Assembly (NCBI RefSeq): GCF_040436345.1 | Contig: NC_133235.1 | Coordinates: 18,066,660 to 18,130,659, forward strand | DNA length: 64,000 nucleotides | Reading direction: 5' to 3' | Origin: Pagrus major | Lineage: Eukaryota > Chordata > Actinopteri > Spariformes > Sparidae | Shown here: positions 34,801 through 44,637 of the stretch, in pieces | Position numbering within the stretch: the first letter of the stretch is position 1 | Layout: each line of letters begins with the position of its first letter | Notes under the pieces: model-generated | What the model was told of the DNA's origin: nothing | Databases searched by the model: none | What the model saw: the letters and a program-made list of their open reading frames with translations, nothing else | Translations under genes and position numbers: made by a program

Positions 34801-36556
34801 GTAATTATGTTATTCTCTCATCGCTGTCTCTGTCACTCACAGAGGTGCCACCAACAGAGTCAAGCAGCTTCCCAGGAGTTTGCCCTGAAGAGACGAAAGA
34901 GGAGTATCACTCGAGTTATACCTGGACGCCATATAAGGGTCATTGCTATTTGTTTGTCACAGATGAAATTGAATGGGCAGATGCAGCTAGTAGCTGTGTG
35001 AGGCACGGTAAGAGACGCTAAGCTAAGCGCAAATTGGATACCTAGTAATGTGTGTTTTATGCATTCTTAAAACAGGATTCTTTTCTTTGTTGCGAAGGTG
35101 GAATGCTGGCCAGTATTAAAGATCCTGATGAGCAAAAATTCATTCAATCCCATGTGGAAATATTTCAAGATAGCGTAAGCGATTTCTGGATCGGCCTGTA
35201 TAAAACTCATAAAGGTATTTTCTTTTCATACGCATCTCAACGTCACAAATACAGCTACATAACGATATTAAATGCTCATTTGGCAGTGAAAAAAGTATTA
35301 CACAGATTTTCTGTTCTGCCTCAGGGACATGGCAGTGGTTGGATAAAACAGTCATGGACTACACCAACTGGGCTCTAGAGGAGCCTGAGAATGACTATGG
35401 AGAGATCAGCACCTCAGATGGGACTTGGAAGTCAGGTCGCAGATGGCACGACAGAGGATACATCTGTAAAACAGCCAAAGGTAAGGTGATCATATCCATT
35501 AGTAACACTAAATATATGATCTTTTCACATGTAGCTTGTTGAAGAATTCCTCTGGAGTAAGACATACTCAGGACTTAAAGAAACTTAACAAAAAACTTAT
35601 TTTCTCAACCCCTGTGACTTTATTGTAAAAACTGCAGAACAGATTCACTTTTCTCTCTCAAATTACAATCATAACAGTTTGTTTTGTATTGTACGATGTC
35701 CCTGAGAGCTCACAGCACTGCAACTTAAGAAAACTCATGCAAAAAGACAAAACACAAGCAAATTAAGAAAACATCTTCATCAATTTGACAACACGTGCAG
35801 CATTTAGAAAACGCGCTCGAAGACCACAACGCAACACATTAGAAAAAAGCGATGCAAATAGACTGCAAATTTTTGTTAGTTTGTTTTTCAGTAAGTAAAA
35901 CACATTTTCAGATCACAAATGAAAAAAAAAACTAGTAACTAGAAATTTATGGGTAGATTTGGGAATGACAAGGTGAGAGCCTTCACTACAGGGAAGCTGG
36001 ATGCAGGGGTGGAGGAGGAGTTGGAGCCACACATTTATATTCTGTAAAAGAAAATAGTTATCTAAGCAGTTTCCCTTTCTTTTCCCAACAGTGATTATCA
36101 CCGAATCAGAATCAGGTCATGGTAAGTTACACTTCTGTATCTCCCAAGGCTGTGTATTATTTGTATTATTTAGTAATAATATATATTGCAGCATTGACAA
36201 CTATATTAAACTTTTGAAATATAATTATTAGTAAAAAGAAACTGCACTGCAATGACTTACATTTAATTGTTTTGAGTGACCAACATCTTCTTTCTGAATT
36301 TTCTGCAGGGCCTTCCAGAGGTCAGACTTCTGGCAAACGTGCCCACACGGCTTTGATAGTTGTACTGATCGTTACTATCGTTTCTGCCCTGATGGTTGTC
36401 GCATTCTTCCTCTACAAGAAGTCTGCTCCGCCCTTACCCACATTTGACAATCCACTCTACTTCGACAGTGAACGATCCCAGCCTGATGTGGTGGATACCA
36501 ATAAACTGATTGAGAATGCAGAGGTAGAAAACCCTGAGCCAATCATAACTCTGTGA
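19527..36556 (+). CDS. mrc1: Macrophage mannose receptor 1-like, copy A (complete, 31 coding exons)
   Basis: Type I membrane endocytic lectin of the mannose receptor family. The 31 exons total 4,269 nt (1,422 codons plus stop), close to the 1,456 residues of human MRC1. Order: signal peptide (1-~22), ricin-B-type cysteine-rich domain (25-143), FN2 (144-200), CTLD1 (201-335), CTLD2 (336-484), CTLD3 (485-639), CTLD4 plus linker (640-767), CTLD5 (768-924), CTLD6 (925-1051), CTLD7 (1052-1184), CTLD8 (1185-1330), transmembrane helix (~1354-1376) and a 46-residue tail. CTLD4 keeps EPN and WND, which chelate calcium and mannose in the family. The tail has FDNPLY. Such receptors bind mannose/fucose glycans and sulfated glycoproteins on macrophages and endothelium and deliver them to endosomes. 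The start at 19527 is chosen because it heads a compact signal peptide; an in-frame ATG at 19497 would add ten residues. A tandem paralogue follows at 44574. Confidence 0.93.
20524..20880 (+). CDS. mrc1: mrc1 copy A exon 2: ricin-B-type cysteine-rich lectin domain
   Basis: A single 357-nt exon. It reads [59 protein letters not shown] and NNQLTITGTSSGACSRTYR. The Q-x-W and C-L patterns are those of the R-type (beta-trefoil) domain that in mannose receptor binds sulfated sugars. The paralogous exon in copy B has exactly the same length. Confidence 0.92.
21225..21395 (+). CDS. mrc1: mrc1 copy A exon 3: fibronectin type II domain
   Basis: 171 nt. It reads CMFPFLYKDRWYGDC, RRFWCAVETKYDHEQWGYC, the canonical FN2 four-cysteine pattern with the YD and WGYC signature. 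The domain binds collagen in this family. Confidence 0.93.
21710..24363 (+). CDS. mrc1: mrc1 copy A CTLD1 (exons 4-6)
   Basis: Exons are 21710-21865, 22947-23057 and 24226-24363. They read [37 protein letters not shown] and [16 protein letters not shown]. The sugar site is not EPN (TAGHPLPNPG), so calcium-dependent mannose binding is not expected. Intron 4 (21866-22946) shows nothing recognisable beyond a CA-rich stretch before the acceptor. Intron 5 (23058-24225) carries dispersed repeats. Confidence 0.88.
23210..23345. repeat. Dispersed repeat (TTAGCAACTAAAAAGCCAG type)
   Basis: A related block with the same order of motifs (GACTAGCT, AACACAG, CATTTAGCA, AAAAAGCCAGAT) occurs at 26935-27065 in intron 12. 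Confidence 0.55.
23620..23850 (-). repeat. Dispersed repeat, copy 2
   Basis: Reverse-complement relative of 18825-19060, located in intron 5 of mannose receptor copy A. Confidence 0.65.
23985..24200. repeat. Intron-5 repeat of mrc1 copy A, shared with copy B
   Basis: Contains TATTGTTGTCATGATATGAG, TTTGGATATTGTT, a GGCACATTACA segment and a CGCAATACC...TTAAGGC end. The same segments recur in order at 47945-48410, in the equivalent intron of copy B. Confidence 0.7.
24466..25961 (+). CDS. mrc1: mrc1 copy A CTLD2 (exons 7-9)
   Basis: Exons are 24466-24642, 25528-25682 and 25848-25961. They read [53 protein letters not shown] and GNWADRSCDERHGFICMK. The site motif is KPS rather than EPN. Exon 9 also encodes the first Cys region of CTLD3 (DLGCKV). 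The 885-nt intron 7 shows no recognised element. Confidence 0.9.
26160..26858 (+). CDS. mrc1: mrc1 copy A CTLD3 (exons 10-12)
   Basis: Exons are 26160-26275, 26416-26564 and 26659-26858. They read [37 protein letters not shown] and [14 protein letters not shown]. Exon 12 then gives a Pro/Thr-rich inter-domain linker and the start of CTLD4 (CEEGWTRVGTRNYCAK). Its donor GTACAA is the weakest in the gene. The site motif is MPG, so this is not a mannose-type site. Confidence 0.9.
26295..26323. repeat. (ATT)n microsatellite
   Basis: About nine ATT units directly after exon 10 of copy A. Confidence 0.9.
26935..27065. repeat. Dispersed repeat, second copy of the 23210-23345 family
   Basis: Shares AGCTAATAAACACAGGTCAG-like and TTAAAAAGCCAGATGTTTAC-like segments with 23210-23345. 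Confidence 0.55.
27229..29081 (+). CDS. mrc1: mrc1 copy A CTLD4, mannose-type sugar site, plus linker (exons 13-16)
   Basis: Exons are 27229-27344, 28036-28111, 28217-28370 and the 39-nt linker exon 29043-29081. They read [58 protein letters not shown] and WLCQI. EPN, the downstream Glu before Cys and WND are the calcium-2/mannose ligands known from CTLD4 of mannose receptor; all are kept. Linker exon 16 is Pro-rich (TPRPPPN). Confidence 0.93.
29491..30999 (+). CDS. mrc1: mrc1 copy A CTLD5 (exons 17-20)
   Basis: Exons are 29491-29654, 29747-29808, 30644-30744 and 30857-30999. They read DGWLVWKGNHYYICRN, DDARQFCQQRHGDLVSI, YYIGLSVDLDGSYWWMDG and HQFICKRR. The sugar-site triplet is QPN in ENQPNTDS. 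Exon 20 continues into CTLD6 (GGCPLKWEKFDSK). Confidence 0.9.
31631..33050 (+). CDS. mrc1: mrc1 copy A CTLD6 (exons 21-24)
   Basis: Exons are 31631-31736, 32500-32627, 32799-32843 (45 nt) and 32948-33050. They read CYSIVTNRAATWEEARGQC, LWIGLNALKQDGFYWTDG, NWGYS, the basic 15-residue loop exon KFRRRAGTFYKRWSE, then EDCVMM, GKWLVKSC and YGFICNR. The tiny phase-0 exon 23 encodes only a loop. In copy B the same place holds three tiny exons. Confidence 0.9.
31781..31874. repeat. (TA)n microsatellite
   Basis: Imperfect TA/TG followed by a long TA run in intron 21 of copy A. Confidence 0.95.
32021..32437. mobile_element. MITE-like element with terminal inverted repeats
   Basis: GGTCTTTTGATGTGGGGTTG at about 32037-32056 is mirrored by CAACCCCACATCAAAAGACC at about 32409-32428, with similarity extending outward (AAAGTGAT / ATCCCTTT). 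About 0.4 kb, no transposase, inside intron 21 of copy A. Confidence 0.75.
33148..33714. mobile_element. Probable MITE with imperfect inverted ends
   Basis: The left end GCCTAGACACACCAAACCGA is roughly complementary to the right end near 33678-33710 (CAGCCTGGTGTGTGTCAGGA). No coding capacity. Intron 24 of copy A. Confidence 0.45.
33969..34644 (+). CDS. mrc1: mrc1 copy A CTLD7 (exons 25-26)
   Basis: Exons are 33969-34201 and 34479-34644. They read LTWEDAKKECERDKANLASL, PVWIGLNKEK, FAGWAEGEPSRGKPC, GKWWTAFC and NSVCMQT. The domain lacks the N-terminal Cys pair of long-form CTLDs. Its site motif is EPS, close to EPN. Confidence 0.9.
34843..35480 (+). CDS. mrc1: mrc1 copy A CTLD8 (exons 27-29)
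   Basis: Exons are 34843-35007, 35098-35214 and 35325-35480. They read GHCYLFVTDEIEWADAASSC, FWIGLYKTHKGTWQWLD, EEPENDYGEISTSDGTW and HDRGYICK. Both cysteines of the inner disulfide are missing: DYGEIS where the family has a Cys, and SGRRWHDRGY where its partner should be. The outer disulfide (SSC to YIC) is kept. Confidence 0.88.
35700..35875. repeat. Dispersed intronic repeat
   Basis: Block with AAAACTCATGCAAAAAGAC and CACGTGCAGCATTTAGAAAA segments, which I recall as a common fish repeat (family unknown). Intron 29 of copy A. Confidence 0.4.
36092..36556 (+). CDS. mrc1: mrc1 copy A stalk, transmembrane helix and cytoplasmic tail (exons 30-31)
   Basis: Exon 30 (36092-36121, 30 nt) encodes a short stalk. 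Exon 31 (36309-36556) encodes TALIVVLIVTIVSALMVVAF, the basic stop-transfer KK, and a 46-residue tail ending PIITL and TGA. The tail contains PTFDNPLYF, an F-x-N-P-x-Y type signal where human MRC1 has an F-x-x-x-x-Y endocytosis motif. Confidence 0.92.
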
Positions 36557-36975
36557 TTGATAAAGTAGCAGAATCTAGTGGGACATATACTATACTGTAC
36601 TGTATCCCAGACCGATGTATTACACTTTGATGCTTCATTAGTGTTTTTGCTTTGTTCTTTTTTTTTTTTACTATGTAGAATATATATTCAATTATTTAAC
36701 AATATGTCGCTAAGTACGAGTTTCAATGATGTTGGCAGTGTCTGACCTCATGGAACAGAACAATTTAGGCTCTAGGATGTCTCAATGGGAATGATTTATA
36801 TTTGATTTTTTATCTATGATTCAATGTATATAATTGTTACATGTTGTGCTTATGCTCACTAGATGCTGTTAATTGCTTGTACTCTTGTAAAGTGTATATA
36901 ATCTCTCTGCTTGTCACTGTTTACATTTCAACATTAAACTTGGCACTAAACAATAAATGTTTATTGAATGAGTTC
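36557..36975 (+). other. mrc1 copy A 3' UTR with AATAAA
   Basis: AT-rich tail after the TGA at 36554-36556. An ATTAAA lies at 36933 and a canonical AATAAA at 36952-36957, so cleavage is expected near 36970-36980. No further coding exon follows before the intergenic spacer. Confidence 0.65.
36952..36957 (+). terminator. Polyadenylation signal of mrc1 copy A
   Basis: AATAAA about 400 nt after the stop codon, the best-placed consensus hexamer downstream of exon 31. Confidence 0.6.
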
Positions 36976-39239
36976 TATCTTATGAAACAAAATCAAGGTA
37001 TTCATTTGCTTCCCATCATACTATAATTTCTAACTACTGTAGTTGAGAAATTCTACTTTTGGTACTTTTTCAATCAAGGAAATCACTTAAGTGTGAATAC
37101 AACTTTTAATTTGTGTACACATAGGTCAAAATTAAAACATTTGTAATAAAAATGATGTTGAGATAAAGGTAGGTGGCTTTGTTAAAAAACATACAGGAAA
37201 GGTTAAATGTTACATCAGGATAAAAATGTTAAATGGTTTAAAGGTACGTTATAAAAATGGTTAAAAAACTATTTCATGGATGATTAAAAGGGTACGATGT
37301 ACATTTAAAAAGATGCAGAGGCATTGTAATAAATATTGTGTTTTATTTTGAAGAGTTCATGGCTGTAAACGGAAGTGGTATTTGTGAACAAGAGTAATTC
37401 TGATCATTCATTGGTTGAGGTGGTTGATGGACAGGTGGGCAGTAACAGAAAGTAAGAGTCTGAGCTAAGTTTTGTAGCTTGTCGGATAACAAATAGCTAC
37501 GGAGAAAAAGACCGTGAAGAGTTTTTTTGCAGAAAGTGTGTAGTTGATGTCTCAGACTTTCTACTTGTGAGTCCGTGTCAAGATACTCATGCTACATGTG
37601 AGCAGCTCAAGATATTTCTACTCTAAGTGTGTCCTACAGTTGTTCACCTGTGTGCATTAGCTTCATCTATTTGTTAGCTCATTAGCATACCGAGTGTATG
37701 TTGTTAGCATTCATTAGCGAAGTGAATGGACTCTTAGCCACTGTTTAGCTAACCCAGCTAACGGCAAAGGCTTTAGTTCATCGTTTCTGCAGTGGAAACC
37801 CTGAAGGTTTATCAGAGACTGCTTTGAGCTGACACCACAGTGTCAACTTAAAGCTCAGTGTTCACTGCACCTCACTGGAGAAGACGACGCTGTCGAGAGA
37901 CACCTGTGTGCCATCTTGTGCATCACCAGGGACTGAGAGCCTGGTACACCTGCAGACTGGACCGCTGGAATAAGGTACCACACTTTTATTTTGCTCATTT
38001 GAGTGAACCGGCCATAGGTTTTGGGCTACACCGCTTATTATTCATTATTAGTAGGTAAGTTAAGTGATTTAAAGAACTCAGGGCCCTTCCCTGAATAAAT
38101 GAGGGATTTACTGACCTACATTTCATATCACAGTCATTGAGTGAGTTTAAGCTCTTTAGAGTAAATAAGCTGTTAGTAAATTCAATTAACTGTTACAACA
38201 TTAACCTTTAGCTGTGTGTGCAATAAGAGCAGAGGGAAAACCCAAAGAAAAAACAAGACCATTAACAATAAAAGCAATTTAATCGAAAAGAAAGTTGTTA
38301 CTCATGTTCAATACCATTAAATACAGAAGCCCTGAGGGGCACGTGAGACTTTTTTTGTTTCCTGGTGCTCCAAGTTCTAAAAAAGTGTTTTTCATGTGTG
38401 TATAACTGAGTGAAACAATTTTTTTCACACTTAATACAGATAATACACAGTATTTCACCTGTGACACTGATGGCACCAAGTATGACATATTCCTCACCAA
38501 AAGAAACATGACAGTCATGTTACATAAACTGCTAACATAAAATATGTATCTAATGTTTAATGTAAGGGGGAAAGGTGGGTTCTCAGAGATTCGATTGGTG
38601 GTCACCAGTGCCTGTTACAAATACAAGAGATCTATCAGGTGCAGGTTATCAGGGAATCAAATAAGTCAAGGGGTGTGCAGACATCAAGCAGTGACAGGAA
38701 GTGCAGACACAAACCAATTTGCAACAATAAAAGCATGAAATACAACAAAACAAACTCATGCAAATAAAACACAGCAACAATATAAAATACTTAAAACATT
38801 AACTTCTGCCCTTTGACAGATACATCTTGTGTTTAGAGTGCAGAGAGAAATTAAAACTCCCCTGGAGGAACATAGATGCGTTTCATCTTATTTAGGACAT
38901 GAGTAGTCGTGCACTTCAGCCTCTTGTAGTCAAAATGAGTATTACACTGTAGAAACAAACACTTGAATTTTTTTTTATTTCGCTGGGTTTCACACATACA
39001 GAATTTTTTTTTTTCTCCTTGAAAAAAAAAATCACTCTGTTACATAAATGAAAAAAAAAGAAAAATTGAACTTAGAAAATGGAGCACCAGAAAAACTAAA
39101 TTCTCACTTGCCACTCAGGGCCTCCGTAGTTATCACACTAGCGACTATTAATAAAAAACGACATTCTTGTTAAAACAAAACAACTTTAAGATTACATTGA
39201 AACTGTAGAACCTATTTAAATTATGAGTTTTAGCTATTA

Positions 39240-39650
39240 TAATAAAAGTAAACTTTGCTTCTTTGGCACTTTTCTAAACAAGTGCCAACAGTAGATTAAA
39301 ACAACACAGATGAAGAACAGCAGTGGGATAAAATATAAAGTATGGTAAGAGTAAAAGGATAAAACCCAGTAACTTATGAAAGAATTAATTAATGCCTTTC
39401 TATAAAAGATGGTTTTACAAAGAGATTTAATAGATCCTAATGATGTAACCTGCCTGATTTCAATAGGCAGAGAGTTCCACAGTATGATGGCTCCTCCGAG
39501 AGCCGAGATTCTGCAACAACCATGTTGATCTGCATGTGCTGATCTGAGAGAACACCCAGGCACAACCAGGGGGTTAGTAAATCTTTAATGTAATCTGCGG
39601 CAAACCTTGGCCCTATACTATGAAGCAAGTTTGACATGGCCATGTGTTAC
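39240..39650 (-). mobile_element. Non-LTR retrotransposon C-terminal relic
   Basis: The minus strand reads PGCSLRSAHADQH, RISALGGAIILWNSLPIEIR and GSIKSLCKTIFYRKAL. This matches the L-R-S-S...A-P-x-L-W-N-S-L-P-x-x-I-R...F-K-x-x-L-K-T-x-L pattern at the C-terminus of many fish LINE reverse transcriptases. No upstream RT motifs remain. Confidence 0.65.
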
Positions 39651-39895
39651 CACCAGTGCAGCGACAGTAGTTTCTTCTTCAGGCTCTGTGTGCATTCACA
39701 TAAAAACCGGAGTTTAGTGCATTCGACAAAATGCAAAGAAAAAGCTACTACTTCAGGGAAAGAAACACTGTTGCTGCAAACAAGGCAGGATTGGTGGTAG
39801 AAAATTACTAACTGTGTATATATGTAATATTTATTTTACCATTTAGTGTACTCTCAATTCCTACTGTTTATTTCTAACATGACAACTTAAACTTG

Positions 39896-39900
<5 letters not shown>

Positions 39901-39930
<30 letters not shown>
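39901..39930. repeat. (GT)15 microsatellite
   Basis: Uninterrupted GT run in the spacer between the receptor genes. Confidence 0.95.
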
Positions 39931-39934
<4 letters not shown>

Positions 39935-41786
39935 TTGGATATTTCCATCACACCGTGCCAGGTTACATTACAGATATTTTACAGAAATGGATGTTTTGTA
40001 AAACAGAATAATGAATTTAAGTGATAAGGTGGTATGATGGCAGCAAAACCGGCATTTGCAGCGGCCTCTCCCGACAGTGTAGTGCCTTTGTCGAGTTCTA
40101 TGTCCAAGTCTGTCTGATTGGAGCGAAGTCCTTTATTCTCATTCCTCTTCTGCGAGCGTGTGTGTGTGTGCGAGTGAGTTTATATGTTTGTGTGTGCTGG
40201 ACACACACTGTTTCATGAAATAACATTTCCTCATGGAATGATAAAATAACATTTCATCGTCATCTAACAGATAATAAAGTTTCATCTTCACCTGACTGTC
40301 AGCTGAACTTTGACTAAACAGCACTTTCTTTTAAAGGCACTTTAACACACTGTGCTGCTAATTGTTTTGTTTTAATGTTACCGTTTTAGATATGTTTTTT
40401 AATTAGGAATATTTTATTTATTGGTGTCTCACTGCTATGGGCTGGGAGGAACAGCATTTTGTTTTTGTAAATACACAAAGAAATGACAGTAAATTGAATC
40501 CGGAACGATGATCCATGAATAAACAAATATTTTATTGAAACAAATAAAGATTTACAATTGTGTGGTGAAGTGGGATTACTGGTCGATTTTTTTCATTTCT
40601 GTGTTGAACGTTCTTGTACATGAACGTTAACAGACACAGGGGTGTGATAATAAAAGCCTAGCCTATTTGTAGTTATAAGATTTTTTTGCATTTTTTAATT
40701 TCCATCTTTGGCACAAATACTACAATAAGGTGAGGCATGCACATTATTCACTTGGGATGTCGGGCAGAGATATTTGTGCCAGATTTTGCTGACGCAGGCA
40801 GAGGCAACTTGTTCATCTGTCTTTAGCTTCCTTCCTTAATACAGCTTAATCTCAATGTTTCCCAATTGCTTGTGGGCGATGAAGCTGTGCGTGATCTTAT
40901 AACACTTTTGTTGACGGTTGGACTGTCGCTACCAGTCATCATTTCACAGACATACCGAGGCCACTTCCTCTTCATGAGGATTTATCAGGGCATTATTCAT
41001 ACATCAGGTCAGCAGGTCAAACACATTCCTGTAAACTCTGAAGGCAAAACACAGTCTATACAGTAAATTTCTTACACAACAGAAATCATTATCATGGACG
41101 GAGTACTACTCAGCAGTCATGGGGTGGTCAAGTTAGTATGTCAACATCATATGTGTTTCAGCCTGTCCTCTTTCAGCTAAGGTTTATTCATACTCTCAAT
41201 CAATCTGCCTGACTGCACCGACACCAACTGCATGGTAGTCAGGGTGTCTACAGATATAAACAAGTTAAATAAAGACTTTTTAAGACCTTGCTGACTCAGT
41301 AGCACAAAGCATACAGCCCCTGAGCCAAACTGACCCATTCTTGGAAACATTTGAGGAGATGTAAGTACACAACTCAACATGTACATGTTACACATAAGGT
41401 CTGGTTGTTTTCAGACATTTCAATGCAGAAATCTTACATATTATATCTTTAAAATATAGGCATAAAATAAGGGTTGAGGTGGTGGTCATGCCGACCCACA
41501 CAACCTAGAGTCTGTCAGGACGTTCAGGATCCAGTAGGGTGGTGTTGAGCCCTAGGTTTCAGAGCTCAATGACAAGCTTGGAGGGTACAGTGGTAATGAT
41601 ATTGTTTCTCTGGTCCAGGTGGGACAGGGCGGTATGGAGGACTAGGGCGATGGTATCATCATAGCTATGGCTACAGGTGTCATCCACCAAGGATCTAATG
41701 TGTATAAGTTGTTCTCTATCTTACTGTATGATAAGGCTCACTTGGGTAATGTGCATGCTGCAAAAATGACAACATAAGTTACAAAA

Positions 41787-43024
41787 TTAAAGCAACACTA
41801 GGTAGTTTGGACTCATTACTACCCCCAGCTGGTTGAGAAGCGCAATTATCTGTTACCAGTGTCGTAAATACTGTCGCTGTTCGAGCATCCCTGGGGAAAA
41901 TGAATACACGTGAATTTGTTGATGGAGCCGGCGAATCACGAAATCGTCTGAAAAAACCTCAAACCAACAACAAGCTAGATTCAGAGATAGCAGTTGGTAG
42001 TTTGTTAGCATATAGGCTGCACAGCACATTAGCATGCTAGAATTATTCTCATACCGAGTTGGTTATAGTGATTGCACCTACTAAGTTACTTCAAAAACAC
42101 GTCGCTTGGGCGTGAATGTGTTTAGTAACGTCTGAAAATATAACTATGTTTTCGGGAGTTACTAAATACAATCGCAAGTTGACGTTGTGTTTGGTGTAAT
42201 AACTACAACAACACGGTACGACAACAGTAAGTAGCATGCTAACGTTACCGATAACAACAATAGCCTAACGTTACCTCCCGACCACACTGTTCAACATTTA
42301 CGTTGATTATCTGCATGAACTAAGGAATCTGCAACTTTTCAAGACAAGACGTTCATAGTGTTTTAGTAAGTTTGTCATCGTTTACAGTCACTACATGAAA
42401 ACGTGCAAGCTGTCGAAACGGACAGCATTAGATTATCTCCCGGCTTTATTACGGTTATAAACTGTGGACAAATAGTGCCCCAATGAACACCACATAACAG
42501 CAAATCAACTCAAAGTAAAAGTCGGTAAGATAATAAATATGTATATATGTAATATATGACTTACAAATCCAGTAGCATCAAGGCTAGGTCGCCATCAGTC
42601 TTGAAACCCATTTCTTACTCAGCTCGCGCCACCCAGTGTAAGCTGGTCCAATATTTATCCGTGTCCGGGCTCTGTTCTATCACTTTCTCTTTTTCTTTTC
42701 TTCGCCTCCTCAGACAATACCTTCTTGGCTTTTTTAGCTGGCTAAAACGCCATGGCATTGGTTTACGAAAAATCCAATTAGCTGCTGGCTAAATCCACCG
42801 ATGAATAAACGTTTGACGTATGCCATAACGCAGGTCGCACTAGACGCCTTTACGTCAGATAGGTTCCGACCCGCTCTGAGAAGTTACACAGTGCGGTTTC
42901 TGCCGGTGCGACCCCCCTCAGGCTGCAGAGACGTCACCATTCATCCTATTAACCATTTTTCTACCACTTAACTGAGTTTAGAAACATTATTTTAAGGTCG
43001 AAAAACTACCTAGTGTTGCTTTAA
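41787..43024. mobile_element. 1.24-kb DNA element with perfect 22-bp terminal inverted repeats
   Basis: The left end AGCAACACTAGGTAGTTT at 41791-41808 is exactly mirrored by AAACTACCTAGTGTTGCT at 43003-43020. Both are flanked outside by TTAA, consistent with a TTAA-type target or with a longer TIR. The interior has no transposase-like frame, so it is non-autonomous. Confidence 0.85.
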
Positions 43025-43539
43025 AAAAAACAACTAGGCTATATACAGCAACTGCACCCCATGCGTTAAGGTTGGCTTGGGGCATCAAGGCGTTTAGCTC
43101 TCCTGGTTTGTTTGTCTGCTCTGACTTAATGTTTTGTTTTTGACTGTGAGCCTGCAGTTCATTAAAAAGTATTTTTTTTTTTTACCATATCCTGTACTGG
43201 GTTCTGTGTGTTCAATTCTTGTGAAGTTCCCTTTTGCTTACAAAGACAAAAGAATATATCACTGACCGTCAGCATTATGATGGCTACCTCTGTGTAAATG
43301 TTGCACAATACCTCTACCAGTCAAGAGCAATTTCCTGGAAACTAACGTGGAAATTGTGTTCTGCCACCACCAGAAGGTTTTAAGTTGGTTTCATTTGAAC
43401 AAGGACAGTTCTAGATTACTGTTTAATAAGGCTACAGTTGGGCTAACTTTTGCGTATTTTATTATTTTTACTTTTATCAGTGTGTGCTAAAAGTAAAAAT
43501 AATATGTGTGCTTACTGGATCAATTGCTGTGTTCATACC

Positions 43540-43930
43540 GTCTATGAAAGAAGGAACGGTTAGCCCAAAAATGAAATTTCAGTCATTATCTCCTCACCCC
43601 CGTGCCAATGGAAAGTCAGGTGAGATTTTGTTGTTCACAAAACATTTCTGGAGCTTCACTTTAAAACAGCATTTCAGTATTCTTCTAAACAATTAAAAAA
43701 GATGGGGACTGAAATAAAACATAAACTGGCTCCATACAGTTTATCTGGCATAATCCAAGTCTCACAAAGCTCCAAGATCCCAAATTGATTTGAAAAGACA
43801 TTACTGATAGCCTTTTATAGGCTGAAATATTCATTGTCGCTGCTAAGCTAAAAGCATTAGCGTGCACCCTGTCTGAATTGTAAACTTGTCGAGGGTTTAA
43901 ATAACCTCTTTTCAAATCAATTTGGGATCA
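43540..43930. repeat. Dispersed repeat with 22-bp fold-back
   Basis: Contains AGCCCAAAAATGAAATTTCA and TAGCCTTTTATAGG segments related to 60410-60830 and 62005-62370. Perfect inverted arms GATCCCAAATTGATTTGAAA (+2 nt) at 43776-43797 and 43908-43929 could form a hairpin with a ~110-nt loop. Confidence 0.65.
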
Positions 43931-44573
43931 AGTCGGAAGAGTTGTGCAGCACCATTATCTGTTATTATTTAGTTTTTTTCAGTTGTTATCTAACATTTAA
44001 AACAAACCACATCTACTTCAGTTGCTTAGAAGATTGCTGCAACGCTGCTTTGCTGTGAAGCTCCAGAAACGTTGAGAAGTCTTTACCTGACTATCCGTCA
44101 GCACTTTCTTTCTTTCTGACATGAGGCACAATGTAACTTATTTAACAGCTGTGAATACAGTTCACTTGTCACTGTATGGTAAGCTGTTTGTAAACTATAT
44201 TGTACCTTTATTTTAGTTCTTGTTTACTGAGTCTTGTCACTTTCTGACTTGTTGTTTTTTTACAGTGTCAAAGTCAAACCCAAGAAGGCAGACATCAGCA
44301 TTTGGATTCCAGGGAAAAAAAAAAACAAAAAAAAAACTGGGCTATAGTAAACTTGCCCTTCCCTGTTCGTCTGAAATAGTGACGGAGACAGAGAAGACTG
44401 GAAACAGGATGCTGATTCATTAAAAATGATTTCAATGTAGTTGATGACATGACGTGGTGGGATGGGTGTGATTAGTGTTGATAAGATGCCCTCCTCTCAA
44501 TCAGCGATCACAATCATTCACACAACTCTGTGTGAAGTCCTCGGCTGTAAGACTTCTGTGAAGAACACTCGCA

Positions 44574-44637
44574 ATGAAGTTAGCATGTACAGCCTTTGTG
44601 CTTCTCATCCAAACATTACAATGTCTGGCTTTAGACG
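44574..44637 (+). CDS. mrc1: mrc1 copy B exon 1: signal peptide
   Basis: 64 nt, phase 1, donor GTACAG as in copy A. It encodes [19 protein letters not shown] plus LD. Purine (G) at -3 of the ATG. Confidence 0.85.

Larger units (their letters stand above)
36976..44573. other. Intergenic spacer between the two mannose receptor genes
   Basis: No exon recognised on either strand. It holds a LINE C-terminal relic at 39240-39650 (minus), a GT microsatellite at 39901-39930, a 1.24-kb inverted-repeat DNA element at 41787-43024 and a dispersed repeat with a fold-back at 43540-43930. The promoter of copy B should lie in the last 1-2 kb, but I see no element I can name. Confidence 0.6.

Noticed and set aside
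38279..38605. 108-codon minus-strand frame in the spacer
   Set aside because: No domain, no repeat family recognised, and codon composition like surrounding AT-rich DNA.
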